Assembly (NCBI GenBank): GCA_012026795.1
Contig: VEPM01000017.1
Location: forward strand, 1 to 64,000
Length of the DNA stretch: 64,000 bases
DNA from: Candidatus Methanoperedens sp.
GTDB lineage: Archaea > Halobacteriota > Methanosarcinia > Methanosarcinales > Methanoperedenaceae
Direction of reading: 5' to 3'
The translations under genes and the position numbers were made by a program. Shown in pieces: positions 9,075-17,891 of the stretch. Position 1 is the stretch's first letter. Every line of letters begins with the position of its first letter. Under the pieces are notes generated by a model that had not been told where the DNA came from, ran no database searches, and worked only from the letters and a program-made list of their open reading frames with translations.

Positions 9075-10331
9075 ATGGCAGGTAAAACCCTTTCAGAGAA
9101 GATAATTGGGAATCATTGCGGTAAAGCTGTAAATGCAGGGGAAACCGTTATCGTTAATGTTGATCTGAGCTACGTGCAGGATGGCACAGGCCCTCTTACT
9201 ATACGAAGAATGAAAGAGATGGGGATAGAAGTGGCGTATAACCCGAAAAAGACCATATTTTTCCTTGACCATGCTTCTCCAAGCCCAAGGATGGAGTTGA
9301 GCAACGATCATGAATTCATGAGGGATTTTGCAAGGAAGTCAGGCATAATATTATCCAATGTAGGAAATGGCATATCACATCATAATTCCCTGGAAAAATA
9401 TGCCTGCCCGGGTGATGTAATTGTCGGGGCTGATTCCCATACATGCACGAACGGGGCCCTGGGCGCATTCGGGACAGGAATGGGAAGTACTGATGTGGCA
9501 GCAGCAATAGCCCTCGGAAAGACCTGGATGAGGGTACCTGAAACGTATCTCGTTGAAGTGAACGGGAGACTGCAAAAAGGAGTATATTCCAAAGATATAA
9601 TTCTCTATCTCATAGGCACTATCGGCAGCAACGGGGCTACTTATAAAGCGCTGGAGTTTACGGGTGATACGATTAATGATATGAGTACTGCAGGCCGGAG
9701 CACAATGGCAAATATGTCAGTCGAAGCCGGAGCTAAAGCCGGTATTTTTCCACCTGATGAGGAGACCCGGAATTTCCTGAAAGCCATGGGCAGGGAAGAG
9801 GCATTCAGGGAATTGAAGTCTGATGAGGATGCTGTTTTTGAAAAGAAAATACAGATTAAAGCAGATGAGCTTGAACCTTTAATCGCAGTTCCGCATCTTG
9901 TTGATAATGTCAAAAAAATCAGCGAGATCGGAAAAGTCAAAGTCCATGAGGTTTTTATAGGTACTTCATGTAACGGTCGCCTTGAAGACCTCCATATTGC
10001 CGCATCGATACTGAAAGGCCATACGATCAATCCCGATACGAGGGCCATTGTGACTCCGGCTTCAAGGAGGGTTTATATTGAAGCATTAAAAGATGGGACA
10101 ATTGAAACATTTATGGAAGCAGGCGCACTGGTTACAGGTGCGGGATGCGGGGCATGCGATGGCGTACATATGGGTATCCTGGGAGATGGAGAGGTTTGCC
10201 TGGCCACGCAGCCCCGGAATTTTAAGGGAAGGATGGGAGATCCGGACTCTTTTATTTATCTTGGTAATCCGGCTGTTGCCGCAGCTACAGCCCTGGCAGG
10301 AGAAATATCCGACCCCAGAGAGGTGATGTAA
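9075..10331 (+). CDS. aksD: Homoaconitase / 3-isopropylmalate dehydratase large subunit
   Basis: A 418-residue aconitase-superfamily large subunit. It binds a [4Fe-4S] cluster through the cysteine in [12 protein letters not shown] and the pair in GAGCGACDG. Further family marks are [30 protein letters not shown] and [10 protein letters not shown]. Archaea carry two near-identical systems: LeuCD for leucine and AksDE for homocitrate to homoisocitrate in coenzyme B and related 2-oxoacid synthesis. The large subunit alone does not separate them; the loop in the small subunit favours Aks. The start at 9075 is set by GGAGGT. The small subunit follows with no gap. Confidence 0.82.
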   Translation: MAGKTLSEKIIGNHCGKAVNAGETVIVNVDLSYVQDGTGPLTIRRMKEMGIEVAYNPKKTIFFLDHASPSPRMELSNDHEFMRDFARKSGIILSNVGNGISHHNSLEKYACPGDVIVGADSHTCTNGALGAFGTGMGSTDVAAAIALGKTWMRVPETYLVEVNGRLQKGVYSKDIILYLIGTIGSNGATYKALEFTGDTINDMSTAGRSTMANMSVEAGAKAGIFPPDEETRNFLKAMGREEAFRELKSDEDAVFEKKIQIKADELEPLIAVPHLVDNVKKISEIGKVKVHEVFIGTSCNGRLEDLHIAASILKGHTINPDTRAIVTPASRRVYIEALKDGTIETFMEAGALVTGAGCGACDGVHMGILGDGEVCLATQPRNFKGRMGDPDSFIYLGNPAVAAATALAGEISDPREVM

Positions 10332-10820
10332 ATGGGAAAAGCATGGAAATTCGGAGACAGCATCAGCACGGATGTAATTGCTCCCGGCAGGTATTTCCAT
10401 CTGCGCTCTAATCTTCCTGAACTTTCAAAGCATGTGCTGGAACCGGCACGACCTGAGTTCGCCCTGGAGGTGAAGAAAGGAGATTTCGTTGTCGCAGGGG
10501 AAAATTTCGGCCTGGGTTCAAGCAGGGAACATGCCCCTATGATAATAAAAATTGCGGGCGTAAAAGCAGTTCTGGCAAAGAGTTTTGCAAGGATATTTTA
10601 CAGGAACTGCATAAATATAGGACTTCCAGCCATAACCTGCAATACGGATGAAATAGGGGAGGGGGATGAGCTTGAGCTGGATATGGAAAAGGGTTTGTTA
10701 AGGAATAAAACAAAAGGGATCGAATTGGAATTTCCACAGCTCCCTCCTGTCATGAACAGGATATTGCGGGAAGGCGGCCTTGTTGCTTATATAAAAGCGC
10801 ATAAAAGCCTGGAAATTTGA
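10332..10820 (+). CDS. aksE: Homoaconitase / 3-isopropylmalate dehydratase small subunit
   Basis: A 162-residue small (swivel) subunit with [15 protein letters not shown], the [14 protein letters not shown] motif and [16 protein letters not shown], all standard for LeuD/AksE. The substrate-specificity loop after the PGRY motif reads HLRS. In characterised archaeal homologues an arginine here (YLRT in homoaconitase) reads the longer substrate, whereas isopropylmalate isomerases have YLVY-like loops. This supports homoaconitase, although the loop is two residues longer than in the Methanocaldococcus protein as I remember it. The ATG follows the large-subunit stop directly, so the subunits are made together. 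Confidence 0.78.
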   Translation: MGKAWKFGDSISTDVIAPGRYFHLRSNLPELSKHVLEPARPEFALEVKKGDFVVAGENFGLGSSREHAPMIIKIAGVKAVLAKSFARIFYRNCINIGLPAITCNTDEIGEGDELELDMEKGLLRNKTKGIELEFPQLPPVMNRILREGGLVAYIKAHKSLEI

Positions 10821-10834
10821 TCAATTCCTGACTG

Positions 10835-10870
10835 TATTTATTTTCTTATTCATTTCTTATTTATTTCTTA
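10835..10870 (+). terminator. T-rich terminator after aksE
   Basis: A strongly T-rich stretch of repeated TTATT/TTCTT units begins about 15 nt after the stop codon. It is consistent with archaeal oligo-T termination and separates the isomerase operon from the rsb cluster. Confidence 0.4.
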
Positions 10871-10923
10871 TCAGTTCGATGCAATATTATACCAAACTGT
10901 AATGTGGCGACTTCTGTCGTAAA

Positions 10924-10933
10924 GTATTTATTC
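10924..10933 (+). promoter_or_regulatory. Probable promoter of the rsb cluster
   Basis: GTATTTATTC resembles a TATA box about 95-100 nt before the rsbR ATG. CGACTTCTGTCG, a short dyad, lies just upstream (10909-10920). The leader has no other obvious element. This is the only good candidate promoter for the five rsb/kinase genes. Confidence 0.35.
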
Positions 10934-11027
10934 AATCTATATCCTTAACATTTAGTCATGGCCCTGAGTAATGTGACCTGGGCTTTAACAAAACCGCATT
11001 ATGAATTTTATTATGAAGGGAGAAGTA

Positions 11028-11927
11028 ATGAAAAAGAAAAAGACAAACGGACAAGCCAATAAACCGAACGATAAATTGCGGCAGGAGTTAGTGGATCATT
11101 TCCGTGAAAAGCGGGAACTTCTGAGGCAGCAATGGGTAGAGCAGATGATTACCAAGGGATTGCTCGCGGGTCTGAACCAGGAAGAGATTGAGACCGAATC
11201 GATCACGATCTATGATACCTGTATCGTCTGCCTGGAAACAGGAGAATATGACGGCGCCCAGACCTATGCCATACGCATGGCCGAACGCGGCGTGCTGCGG
11301 GGAATGACGAGCGAACAAATAATCGGCGGTTTGCTCACTCTTCGCGATGTGTATGGACGCAGCCTGTTTGAGCGATATCAGCAGGATATGGAGAGATTAT
11401 CATCAGCACTGGATATCTACGAACCTGTTGCCAATAAGATTCTTTCCATCGTTGCACTCGCTTTTGTCGAAGAGCGTGAAAAAATAGTCCGCCAGCAGCA
11501 AGAGGCTATCCAGGAACTCTCAACTCCGGTATTGCAGGTTCGTGACCAGATGCTCATCCTGCCGATCATCGGAGTGATCGATACGCATCGTGCCCGCCAG
11601 TTAACCGAGCAATTATTGCGCACCATCCGCACCAGCCGGGCCAAGGTCGTAGTTATGGATATTACCGGTGTGCCGGGAGTGGATTCTAAAGTGGCTAATC
11701 ATCTGGTGCAGACGGTGGATGCATCGCAGCTTATGGGTGCAACAGTCATCGTTACAGGTATATCACCTGAGATTGCCCAGACCCTTGTCACTCTTGGTGT
11801 GGACCTGACCAAAATGAACACCGTAGGCGACCTGCAAGGCGGGATTGAAGAAGCAGACCGGTTATTAGGCTACAAGGTTGTCAGGATAGATCCGGGAACT
11901 GGCTTTATTCGTAACGAAAAGGTGTAA
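11028..11927 (+). CDS. rsbR: RsbR-like stressosome sensor/scaffold (RsbRD-type N domain + STAS)
   Basis: A 299-residue stressosome co-antagonist. The N-terminal helical domain (about 18-150) resembles the RsbRD N-terminal family (HFREKRELLRQQWVEQM). A linker helix and a STAS domain (about 168-285) follow. In Bacillus RsbR, two STAS threonines are phosphorylated by RsbT; here the equivalent region has Ser220 (GVDSKVA) and Thr252 (IAQTLV). The ATG at 11028 is chosen because GGGAG lies just before it; an ATG at 11001 is also open. Arginine is mostly CGN and the gene is GC-richer than its neighbours, which suggests a bacterial origin. It leads a tight five-gene cluster. Confidence 0.85.
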   Translation: MKKKKTNGQANKPNDKLRQELVDHFREKRELLRQQWVEQMITKGLLAGLNQEEIETESITIYDTCIVCLETGEYDGAQTYAIRMAERGVLRGMTSEQIIGGLLTLRDVYGRSLFERYQQDMERLSSALDIYEPVANKILSIVALAFVEEREKIVRQQQEAIQELSTPVLQVRDQMLILPIIGVIDTHRARQLTEQLLRTIRTSRAKVVVMDITGVPGVDSKVANHLVQTVDASQLMGATVIVTGISPEIAQTLVTLGVDLTKMNTVGDLQGGIEEADRLLGYKVVRIDPGTGFIRNEKV

Positions 11928-11933
11928 CGAAAA

Positions 11934-12305
11934 ATGTCGGTTCCAATTCTTAAACAGGGTGATTACCTGATCGCTTCTGTTCAATCAGAGTTGAGCGATG
12001 CCGATTTGCTGAAATTACGGGATGACCTGGTAAATCGTGTAGGCGAGTTCCGTTCACGCGGAGTCATAGTGGATGTCACTATCCTGGATGTAATGGACTC
12101 GTTCGCGACCCGGACCCTGCGTTCCATGTCGCATATGATCATGCTGCGCGGTGCAAAAACAGTCATTGTCGGGATACAACCTGAGGTTGCATTTTCGATG
12201 GTGCAGCTGGGCCTGAAGCTGGAAAATGTAGCGACAGCGCTGGATCTGGAAGAGGGAATGGCACTCCTTGACCGTCAAACAAAAGGAGATACCAGGCGTG
12301 GCTGA
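11934..12305 (+). CDS. rsbS: RsbS-like STAS-only stressosome scaffold
   Basis: A 123-residue single STAS domain, the usual length of RsbS. The key phosphorylation motif is present as DVMDSFATR with Ser56, matching the serine that RsbT phosphorylates to release itself in Bacillus. RsbS and RsbR together form the about 1.8 MDa stressosome core in bacteria. It lies 6 nt after rsbR, and its end overlaps the rsbT start by 8 nt. Identification is strong because of length, motif and order in the cluster. Confidence 0.87.
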   Translation: MSVPILKQGDYLIASVQSELSDADLLKLRDDLVNRVGEFRSRGVIVDVTILDVMDSFATRTLRSMSHMIMLRGAKTVIVGIQPEVAFSMVQLGLKLENVATALDLEEGMALLDRQTKGDTRRG

Positions 12306-12711
12306 TGAAAATTGCATACCTATCAATTCCGAGATAGATATAGTGACAGCTCGCAAGAAGGGGCGGGAAATGGCCTCACAGTTAGGCTTCTCATCAACAG
12401 AATTGACCCTTATCGCCACTGCCATATCCGAGATAGCGCGTAACATCGTGGAATATGCCAGGAAGGGTAAAATCTCCCTGAGCATCGGCAAGCAGGGTGA
12501 TAAACGAGGTATCATTGTAATCGGCTGCGATGAAGGACCAGGCATTCCCAATATTAAGCTGGCTATGCAGGATGGCTATTCGACAGGGAAAAGTCTGGGG
12601 CTGGGCCTTCCCGGAGCGAAGCGGTTGATGGATGAGTTTGAAATCGTTTCTGAAGTCGGGAAGGGAACAAAAGTAACTATGAAGAAATGGGTGCAAAGCC
12701 ATGCCCGGTGA
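12298..12711 (+). CDS. rsbT: RsbT-like switch serine kinase
   Basis: A 137-residue GHKL-fold kinase. It shows the N box EIARNIVEYA, the G1 box DEGPGIP and the G2 region GLGLPGAKRLMDEF. In bacteria RsbT phosphorylates RsbR/RsbS, leaves the stressosome and activates a partner carrying an RsbU-N domain. The start is the GTG at 12298, which has AGGAG at 12284-12288 and gives the family length (about 133); an upstream ATG at 12268 would run 38 nt into rsbS. The next gene begins 11 nt before its stop. Confidence 0.87.
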   Translation: MADENCIPINSEIDIVTARKKGREMASQLGFSSTELTLIATAISEIARNIVEYARKGKISLSIGKQGDKRGIIVIGCDEGPGIPNIKLAMQDGYSTGKSLGLGLPGAKRLMDEFEIVSEVGKGTKVTMKKWVQSHAR

Positions 12712-13342
12712 AGTGACCGATCCACTCGGGTTGATTGAATGGGGTTCTTCCATGATGCCATTTCCAGGACAGAATGTCTCAGGCGATAGTTTATTGATCA
12801 AATCGTTTAAAAGCGGCATCCTCATAGCTGTCGTGGACGGGTTAGGACATGGCTATGAAGCTGCTGCAGCTTCCAGGATTGCAATTGAAACGCTTGATAC
12901 CAATACTAATACCAATACCGGTGCTAATGAACAAATTACCGCGATGGTCAGGCGCTGCCATGAGGCTTTGAAGGGAACACGCGGAGTGGTGATGAGCATT
13001 GCATTCCTGGATTTACCTGATAAGAAGATTACATGGCTTGGTGTTGGTAATATCGAGGGTATGCTGCTGCGGCAGGATACAAATTCAGTTATCACGCACG
13101 AGAGATTGCTGTTACGCGGCGGAGCATTAGGTTATCAACTCCCGCCACTAAAGGAAGCCGTTATCCCGTTTATACCGGATGATACGTTGATTTTTGTTAC
13201 AGATGGTATTAAAAGCAGTTTTGAAACCGATATAAACTTGAGTGAAAAGCCGCAACAAATTGCTGATAATATCATGGCACGGTTTGCCAGAGGTACAGAT
13301 GATGCACTGGTTCTTGTTGTGCGGTATGCAGATAAGAAATAA
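12701..13342 (+). CDS. rsbX: RsbX-like PP2C phosphatase
   Basis: A 213-residue PP2C/SpoIIE-type serine phosphatase with no sensor domain, like RsbX. Metal-binding motifs are SGDSLLI, the VVDGLGHG box and C-terminal FVTDGIK and TDDALVLVV. In Bacillus, RsbX removes phosphate from RsbS and RsbR and resets the stressosome. A small NTNTNTN tract (about residue 70) is encoded by an imperfect AAT/ACC repeat. It overlaps rsbT by 11 nt and lies 6 nt before the kinase gene. Confidence 0.83.
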   Translation: MPGEVTDPLGLIEWGSSMMPFPGQNVSGDSLLIKSFKSGILIAVVDGLGHGYEAAAASRIAIETLDTNTNTNTGANEQITAMVRRCHEALKGTRGVVMSIAFLDLPDKKITWLGVGNIEGMLLRQDTNSVITHERLLLRGGALGYQLPPLKEAVIPFIPDDTLIFVTDGIKSSFETDINLSEKPQQIADNIMARFARGTDDALVLVVRYADKK

Positions 13343-13348
13343 CAATAT

Positions 13349-15562
13349 ATGCAAATAAGAGACAACACTGCGGATGAATTAAAAAAGCAATACATATCAG
13401 CGCTCCAGGATTACCTTGAAGAAGGAGAGGAAAAGTCTCTGGAACATGCGTATGAGCTTGGTCGAAAAGCAATAGCCGACGGGAAAGGTATCCTGGATAT
13501 GGCAGCGGTTCACCAGGATGCGCTGGTTACGGTCCTGCCGCAGACAATAAAAAGAGGAGAGATAAAAGAAATTTTAAAAAAAGCAGCGCAGTTCTTCTCT
13601 GAGAGCATTGCACCGTTTGAAATGACCTTTCGCGGGTTCCAGGATTCTATTACTGAATTATATAACCTGAATAAAATTTTGGAACAATCAGAGATGAAAT
13701 TCCGCTCAGTGGTACAGGCAGCAAATGATGCGATCATTTCAGGTAAGAGCAATGGAGACATCATTTCATGGAACAAATGCGCAGAAACCATATTTGGCTA
13801 TTTCGAAGGGGAAGTAATTGATAAACCGCTAATCATCCTGATACCTGAACGGCTCAGGTATACCCTTTCCAGAAGACTGGAACGATTAATGTCGGCAGGT
13901 GAATCCGAATACAACAAAAAAATGTTCGAATCTTACGGGCGCAAGAAAGATAGAAGTGAATTTCCAATTGAGATTTCTATTGCAGCCTGGAAAACAGAAG
14001 AAGGAACATTTTACACCTGTATCATCCGCGATATCACTGAACGTAAGAGAGCGCAGGAGAAAATACGCGAACGTGCATCGCTTCTTAATATAACGCACGA
14101 CGCTATTGTGGTCAGGGACTTAGAACACAGGCTTACCGACTGGAATAAAGGTGCGGAGAAATTATATGGCTGGACCGAAGATGAAATCAAAGGAAAAAAT
14201 GCAAATGAGCTTCTCTATAAGGAAGAATCGCCAGGTCTTATGGAAGCCAGAAAGACCGTTATTGAAAGGGGCAAATGGACAGGCGAGCTTCGCCAGGTAA
14301 CAAAAGATGGTAAAGAGATCGTTGTGGATAGCCGCTGGGTACTTACTTACGATCGTGAAGGTGCACCAAAATCTATTCTTATCATCAATACTGATATAAC
14401 CGAGAAAAAGAAGCTTGAAGCGCAGTTCCTGCGGGCTCAGCGTATGGACAGCCTGGGTACGCTTGCAGGAGGAATAGCGCACGATCTTAACAATATACTG
14501 ACGCCAATAATGCTCTCGCTGCAAATATTAAAAGAAGAACGCCTGGAAGGGGATAAGCTAAAAATGTTCGATATACTCGAAAGGAATACAATGCGCGGAG
14601 CTGATTTGATAAAACAGGTGCTATTATTTGCGCGGGGAGCAGAGGGGGAACGCAGGACTATTCAGGTAACATATCTTATCTCAGAAATTGGGAAAGTTAC
14701 AAAAGAGACGTTCCCAAAATCTATCGAAGTAAGGTTCAATATATGCACCGGGCTGTGGGAAGTCACCGGAGATGCCACACAACTATATCAGGTTCTCATG
14801 AACCTGTGTGTGAATGCACGGGATGCGATGCCAGAAGGTGGAATCCTGACCATATCTGCTGAAAATCTTTTCATTGATGAAAACCATAAGCGGATGAATA
14901 TCGAGGCTAAAATCGGTCCTTACATTGTAATTACTGTCACTGATACCGGGACAGGAATCCCTCCTGAAATACTGGATAAGGTTTTTGAACCGTTCTTCAC
15001 TACAAAAGCGCGCGGTAAAGGCACCGGTCTTGGTCTTTCAACGTCTATCGGGATCATAAAAAGCCATTCGGGATTTATAGAAGTAAACAGCGAAGTTGGA
15101 AAAGGAACAGCATTTAAGGTATATTTGCCATCTGCTGCAACAACAGGAACGCAAAAAATAGAAGCACAGGAGCTTAACCCGCATACTGGAAATGGGAAAG
15201 TGATTCTTGTAGTTGATGATGAAGTTTCAATTCGTGAAGTTACAAGGATGATTTTAGAAACAAATGGATACAGGGTAATCACGGCCGCTGATGGAGCTGA
15301 AGCTATCTCATTGTATAAGGAGAAAGGAACGGAAATCAAAATTGTTCTTATGGATATGGCAATGCCAGTTATGGATGGCTATTCATGCATTCGGGCGCTT
15401 CTTAAAATTAACCCGGAAGTCAAGATAATAGCAGTAAGTGGTTTAATAGAAAAAGGGAATTTTTCGAAAGTTGCAAAACAGGTAAATACTTTTTTAAAGA
15501 AGCCTTACAGTGCTGAAGAATTATTGAAAACCATAAAAGATATCTCAGGATCAAATTATTAA
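13349..15562 (+). CDS. Hybrid histidine kinase with RsbU-N-like domain (RsbU_N-PAS-PAS-HK-REC)
   Basis: A 737-residue soluble kinase and last gene of the rsb cluster. Residues 10-105 look like the N-terminal RsbT-binding domain of RsbU (YISALQDYLEEGEEKSLEHA...PFEMTFRGF). Two PAS domains (about 115-225 and 240-350) follow, then HisKA with His378 in IAHDLNN, and a HATPase with NLCVNARDAM, DTGTGIP and GTGLGLS. The C-terminal receiver has Asp669 in VLMDMAMP and a KKPY lysine. By analogy, released RsbT would dock on the first domain and switch on the kinase, so the stress signal enters a phosphorelay. No membrane segment is seen. No separate output regulator is adjacent, and the target is unknown. 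Its 3' end overlaps the opposing oxidoreductase gene by 12 nt. Confidence 0.85.
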   Translation: MQIRDNTADELKKQYISALQDYLEEGEEKSLEHAYELGRKAIADGKGILDMAAVHQDALVTVLPQTIKRGEIKEILKKAAQFFSESIAPFEMTFRGFQDSITELYNLNKILEQSEMKFRSVVQAANDAIISGKSNGDIISWNKCAETIFGYFEGEVIDKPLIILIPERLRYTLSRRLERLMSAGESEYNKKMFESYGRKKDRSEFPIEISIAAWKTEEGTFYTCIIRDITERKRAQEKIRERASLLNITHDAIVVRDLEHRLTDWNKGAEKLYGWTEDEIKGKNANELLYKEESPGLMEARKTVIERGKWTGELRQVTKDGKEIVVDSRWVLTYDREGAPKSILIINTDITEKKKLEAQFLRAQRMDSLGTLAGGIAHDLNNILTPIMLSLQILKEERLEGDKLKMFDILERNTMRGADLIKQVLLFARGAEGERRTIQVTYLISEIGKVTKETFPKSIEVRFNICTGLWEVTGDATQLYQVLMNLCVNARDAMPEGGILTISAENLFIDENHKRMNIEAKIGPYIVITVTDTGTGIPPEILDKVFEPFFTTKARGKGTGLGLSTSIGIIKSHSGFIEVNSEVGKGTAFKVYLPSAATTGTQKIEAQELNPHTGNGKVILVVDDEVSIREVTRMILETNGYRVITAADGAEAISLYKEKGTEIKIVLMDMAMPVMDGYSCIRALLKINPEVKIIAVSGLIEKGNFSKVAKQVNTFLKKPYSAEELLKTIKDISGSNY

Positions 15563-16771
15563 ATCTTCCTTTTCAACATCCCTATCTCGCAATGAAAGTC
15601 CGGATACCTTGAACTTTGACCCGTCCGCAAGAAGTGCTTCCTCGTGACCCTGCATCCGTGCGGCTGCAATCCGGCCGATGGCATCGGCTTTCATTATACC
15701 GCTTCCTGAAGTCCCGCTGGCCCATGTAAGGTTTGCTACAGACTCAATAACAGGGGTCATATCAGGCCAGTGGTAATCATAATATCCTGCCCATTTAAGG
15801 GACAATGTAAAATCCAGTCCCGGGAAATAGTGGCCTAAGACAGGCTCTATTGCGTTCCGGAAATAAAGAGGATCAGGTTCCGGGTCTGACATCAGGAAGG
15901 GCTGGCCCAGGTCATCAGCGCAGCCAACTATTATAATATTTTTATCAAGTACTGGTTTTATATAAACCCCGCCTGCCGGAAGTATTATTGCAGGTCTTAT
16001 TGTTGATATTGAATCCACAAATCCGGCATTGTTTTTTAACTTTAAAGCGAAGAGCTGCCGCTTTTTGGGAAATATGCCTGAAGCGATACCAACAGGTGCA
16101 AGCAGTTCATGCGTCCAGGCGCCGGTCGCTATGATGAACTCTTTTGCATAATAGGTATTTCCTTTCCGATCTATGATCCCATCAATAAAAACGTCATCCC
16201 AGGGTGCATAGCAGCTGTTTTGTCCTGTTATAATAAACTCTTTAATGTCTGTATTGAAATTTATTTCTCCTCCCATGGATTTAAAAAGAGATGCATAGTG
16301 CTGTGCAAGTGCCGTTGCAGAAAGAGAACCGCATAGATGGCAGAAAATCCCGGAATTAACATCAGGGAAATGACCTTTTGCCTGATAGTTTATACTGAGA
16401 ATGCCTGCAATTCTGTCCCTGTCCAGGATTTCAAATTTATTCTTTTCAGGATCAAGCTTCTGGATGGCTTTCTGGGAGGCATTCCATTGTTCTTTCGAGA
16501 ACAACCAGAGATAACCTATCGGATCAATCTGGATTTTTGAGCCCAGTTCAAGATAATAGCTGATAGAGCTACCCGCAAGCACCCGGTTTGTACGAGATGA
16601 AAAAAAGTTCCTGAACAGAGCCGCACTCCTGGCTGTATTTCCTGCACCTGCTGTGTGATTCCTGTCAATGAGCAGGATCTTACTGCCAGGTAGCGCTTTT
16701 TTCAAGTAGCAGGCAGTTGCGCTCCCTATGACGCCAGCACCGATGATTATAAAATCAAAGTTCATGATCAT
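15551..16771 (-). CDS. FAD-dependent oxidoreductase (DAO/glycine oxidase family)
   Basis: A 406-residue flavoenzyme. The N-terminal dinucleotide site is FIIIGAGVIGSATACYL with an acidic end of strand two (LLIDRN), then AGAGNTARSAALFR. The later ATGAWTHEL and the C-terminal TWASGTSGSGIMKADAIGR complete the DAO fold. Such enzymes oxidise amino or hydroxy acids; the substrate cannot be read. It is the third gene of a run with the PspC and LiaF-like genes (27 nt gap), which may be only positional. It ends tail-to-tail with the hybrid kinase gene, overlapping by 12 nt. Confidence 0.78.
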   Translation of the reverse strand: MIMNFDFIIIGAGVIGSATACYLKKALPGSKILLIDRNHTAGAGNTARSAALFRNFFSSRTNRVLAGSSISYYLELGSKIQIDPIGYLWLFSKEQWNASQKAIQKLDPEKNKFEILDRDRIAGILSINYQAKGHFPDVNSGIFCHLCGSLSATALAQHYASLFKSMGGEINFNTDIKEFIITGQNSCYAPWDDVFIDGIIDRKGNTYYAKEFIIATGAWTHELLAPVGIASGIFPKKRQLFALKLKNNAGFVDSISTIRPAIILPAGGVYIKPVLDKNIIIVGCADDLGQPFLMSDPEPDPLYFRNAIEPVLGHYFPGLDFTLSLKWAGYYDYHWPDMTPVIESVANLTWASGTSGSGIMKADAIGRIAAARMQGHEEALLADGSKFKVSGLSLRDRDVEKEDLII

Positions 16772-16798
16772 AAACCCCTGTACGTGGATGCGTGCGGA

Positions 16799-17422
16799 TT
16801 ACCAGCACGGTCCATTTCTCGAGTCAGGGCATATCGTGGATTTAGAGGTTCTCGCAAATCCATAATTCGCACCTTCCATCCTGGCGCCTGTCATGTTTGC
16901 GCCATCAAGATTGGCGAAATTTAGATTAGCGCCATCAAGATTCGCATAGCTCAGGTCTGAATATTTCAGGTCGGCAAAATTCATATTTGCGCCATCCAGG
17001 CTTGAATTACTAAAATTTGCATTTTGCATGCTTGCAAAATTCATATTTGCGCCATTTAACATTGAATTACTAAAGTCTGAATTATCAAGATCGGCAAAGT
17101 CAAAATTATTATCCCCGGGATGGCTATTATTAAATATAGACCACCTCAGGCTCTTTTCCAGTGCATCCGGTGCAGGGTAACCATTCCAGGCCAAAAAAAT
17201 GGTTCCGGTGATCAACAAAATACTAAGAATTACCGCTAATACATACATAATACCGGATTCGGAACGCCTGGCGAGTATCTGGATGCCAGACAATATGAGT
17301 ATTACAGGCCAGTATTGCCATAAGCTGCCCCATATCTCCCATGGAAGTGATCCCAGGTTATTGAACAACAGGATAAAGCCAATGGTCAGAAGAAGAAGTG
17401 GCCCCACGTATCCCGGTTTCAT
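16799..17422 (-). CDS. LiaF-type membrane domain fused to pentapeptide repeats
   Basis: A 207-residue protein. The first about 85 residues hold three hydrophobic segments of the LiaI/LiaF-TM (DUF5668-like) type (GPLLLLTIGFILLFNNLG; YWPVILILSGIQIL; LAVILSILLITGTIFLAW). Residues 105-195 are pentapeptide repeats of the A(N/D)LXX kind (DGANLNFANL), forming a right-handed quadrilateral beta-helix. The repeats are visible at DNA level between 16870 and 17100. The fusion places a rigid rod on a membrane anchor, perhaps for envelope stress sensing. It starts 4 nt after the PspC gene stop, so the two are coexpressed. Confidence 0.75.
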   Translation of the reverse strand: MKPGYVGPLLLLTIGFILLFNNLGSLPWEIWGSLWQYWPVILILSGIQILARRSESGIMYVLAVILSILLITGTIFLAWNGYPAPDALEKSLRWSIFNNSHPGDNNFDFADLDNSDFSNSMLNGANMNFASMQNANFSNSSLDGANMNFADLKYSDLSYANLDGANLNFANLDGANMTGARMEGANYGFARTSKSTICPDSRNGPCW

Positions 17423-17426
17423 ATTA

Positions 17427-17891
17427 TCAGCTCCAACGCTTTATCAGCAACCACACTCCAACAAGAATAATAATTATCGGCCAGAGAATATCTCTATCAA
17501 TCCATGGTATCAAATGAAGATTTTCAAGAAGGAAATAGATACCAAGCAGAATAAGGATTATACCGAACCAGACTGCACGCTTTGAATGTTTTTCTTCGGT
17601 TTTCCTTGAAAAAGCCTGCCCCAATCCTTCGCCAGTTTCTTTTACACGTTCACCTATTTCCTGTACATTCTCCTGGATAGTTTCTTTTGGCGGCTGGCCG
17701 GCTTGCTCAGCGTTTGGCATTATTATGACTAATATTATGTATAGCAGCAAACCGATGCCATTTAAAAATACAAGCACGACGAAGATAAGCCTGACAATGA
17801 CTGAATCAATCCCGAAATACTCGGCAATTCCGCCGCATACACCATCAATGACCTTGTCTGTTTTGCTTTTTGTAATGCGTTCCCCATGCAT
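17427..17891 (-). CDS. PspC-domain membrane protein
   Basis: A 154-residue protein with an N-terminal PspC domain (KVIDGVCGGIAEYFGID then a long hydrophobic segment, residues 10-60). A charged linker follows, and two further membrane segments of the LiaF-TM type lie at about 108-150. PspC proteins sense or buffer membrane stress in bacteria, and archaea carry many without the rest of the Psp system. No PspA is seen here. It is the first gene of the run with the pentapeptide protein. Confidence 0.82.
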   Translation of the reverse strand: MHGERITKSKTDKVIDGVCGGIAEYFGIDSVIVRLIFVVLVFLNGIGLLLYIILVIIMPNAEQAGQPPKETIQENVQEIGERVKETGEGLGQAFSRKTEEKHSKRAVWFGIILILLGIYFLLENLHLIPWIDRDILWPIIIILVGVWLLIKRWS

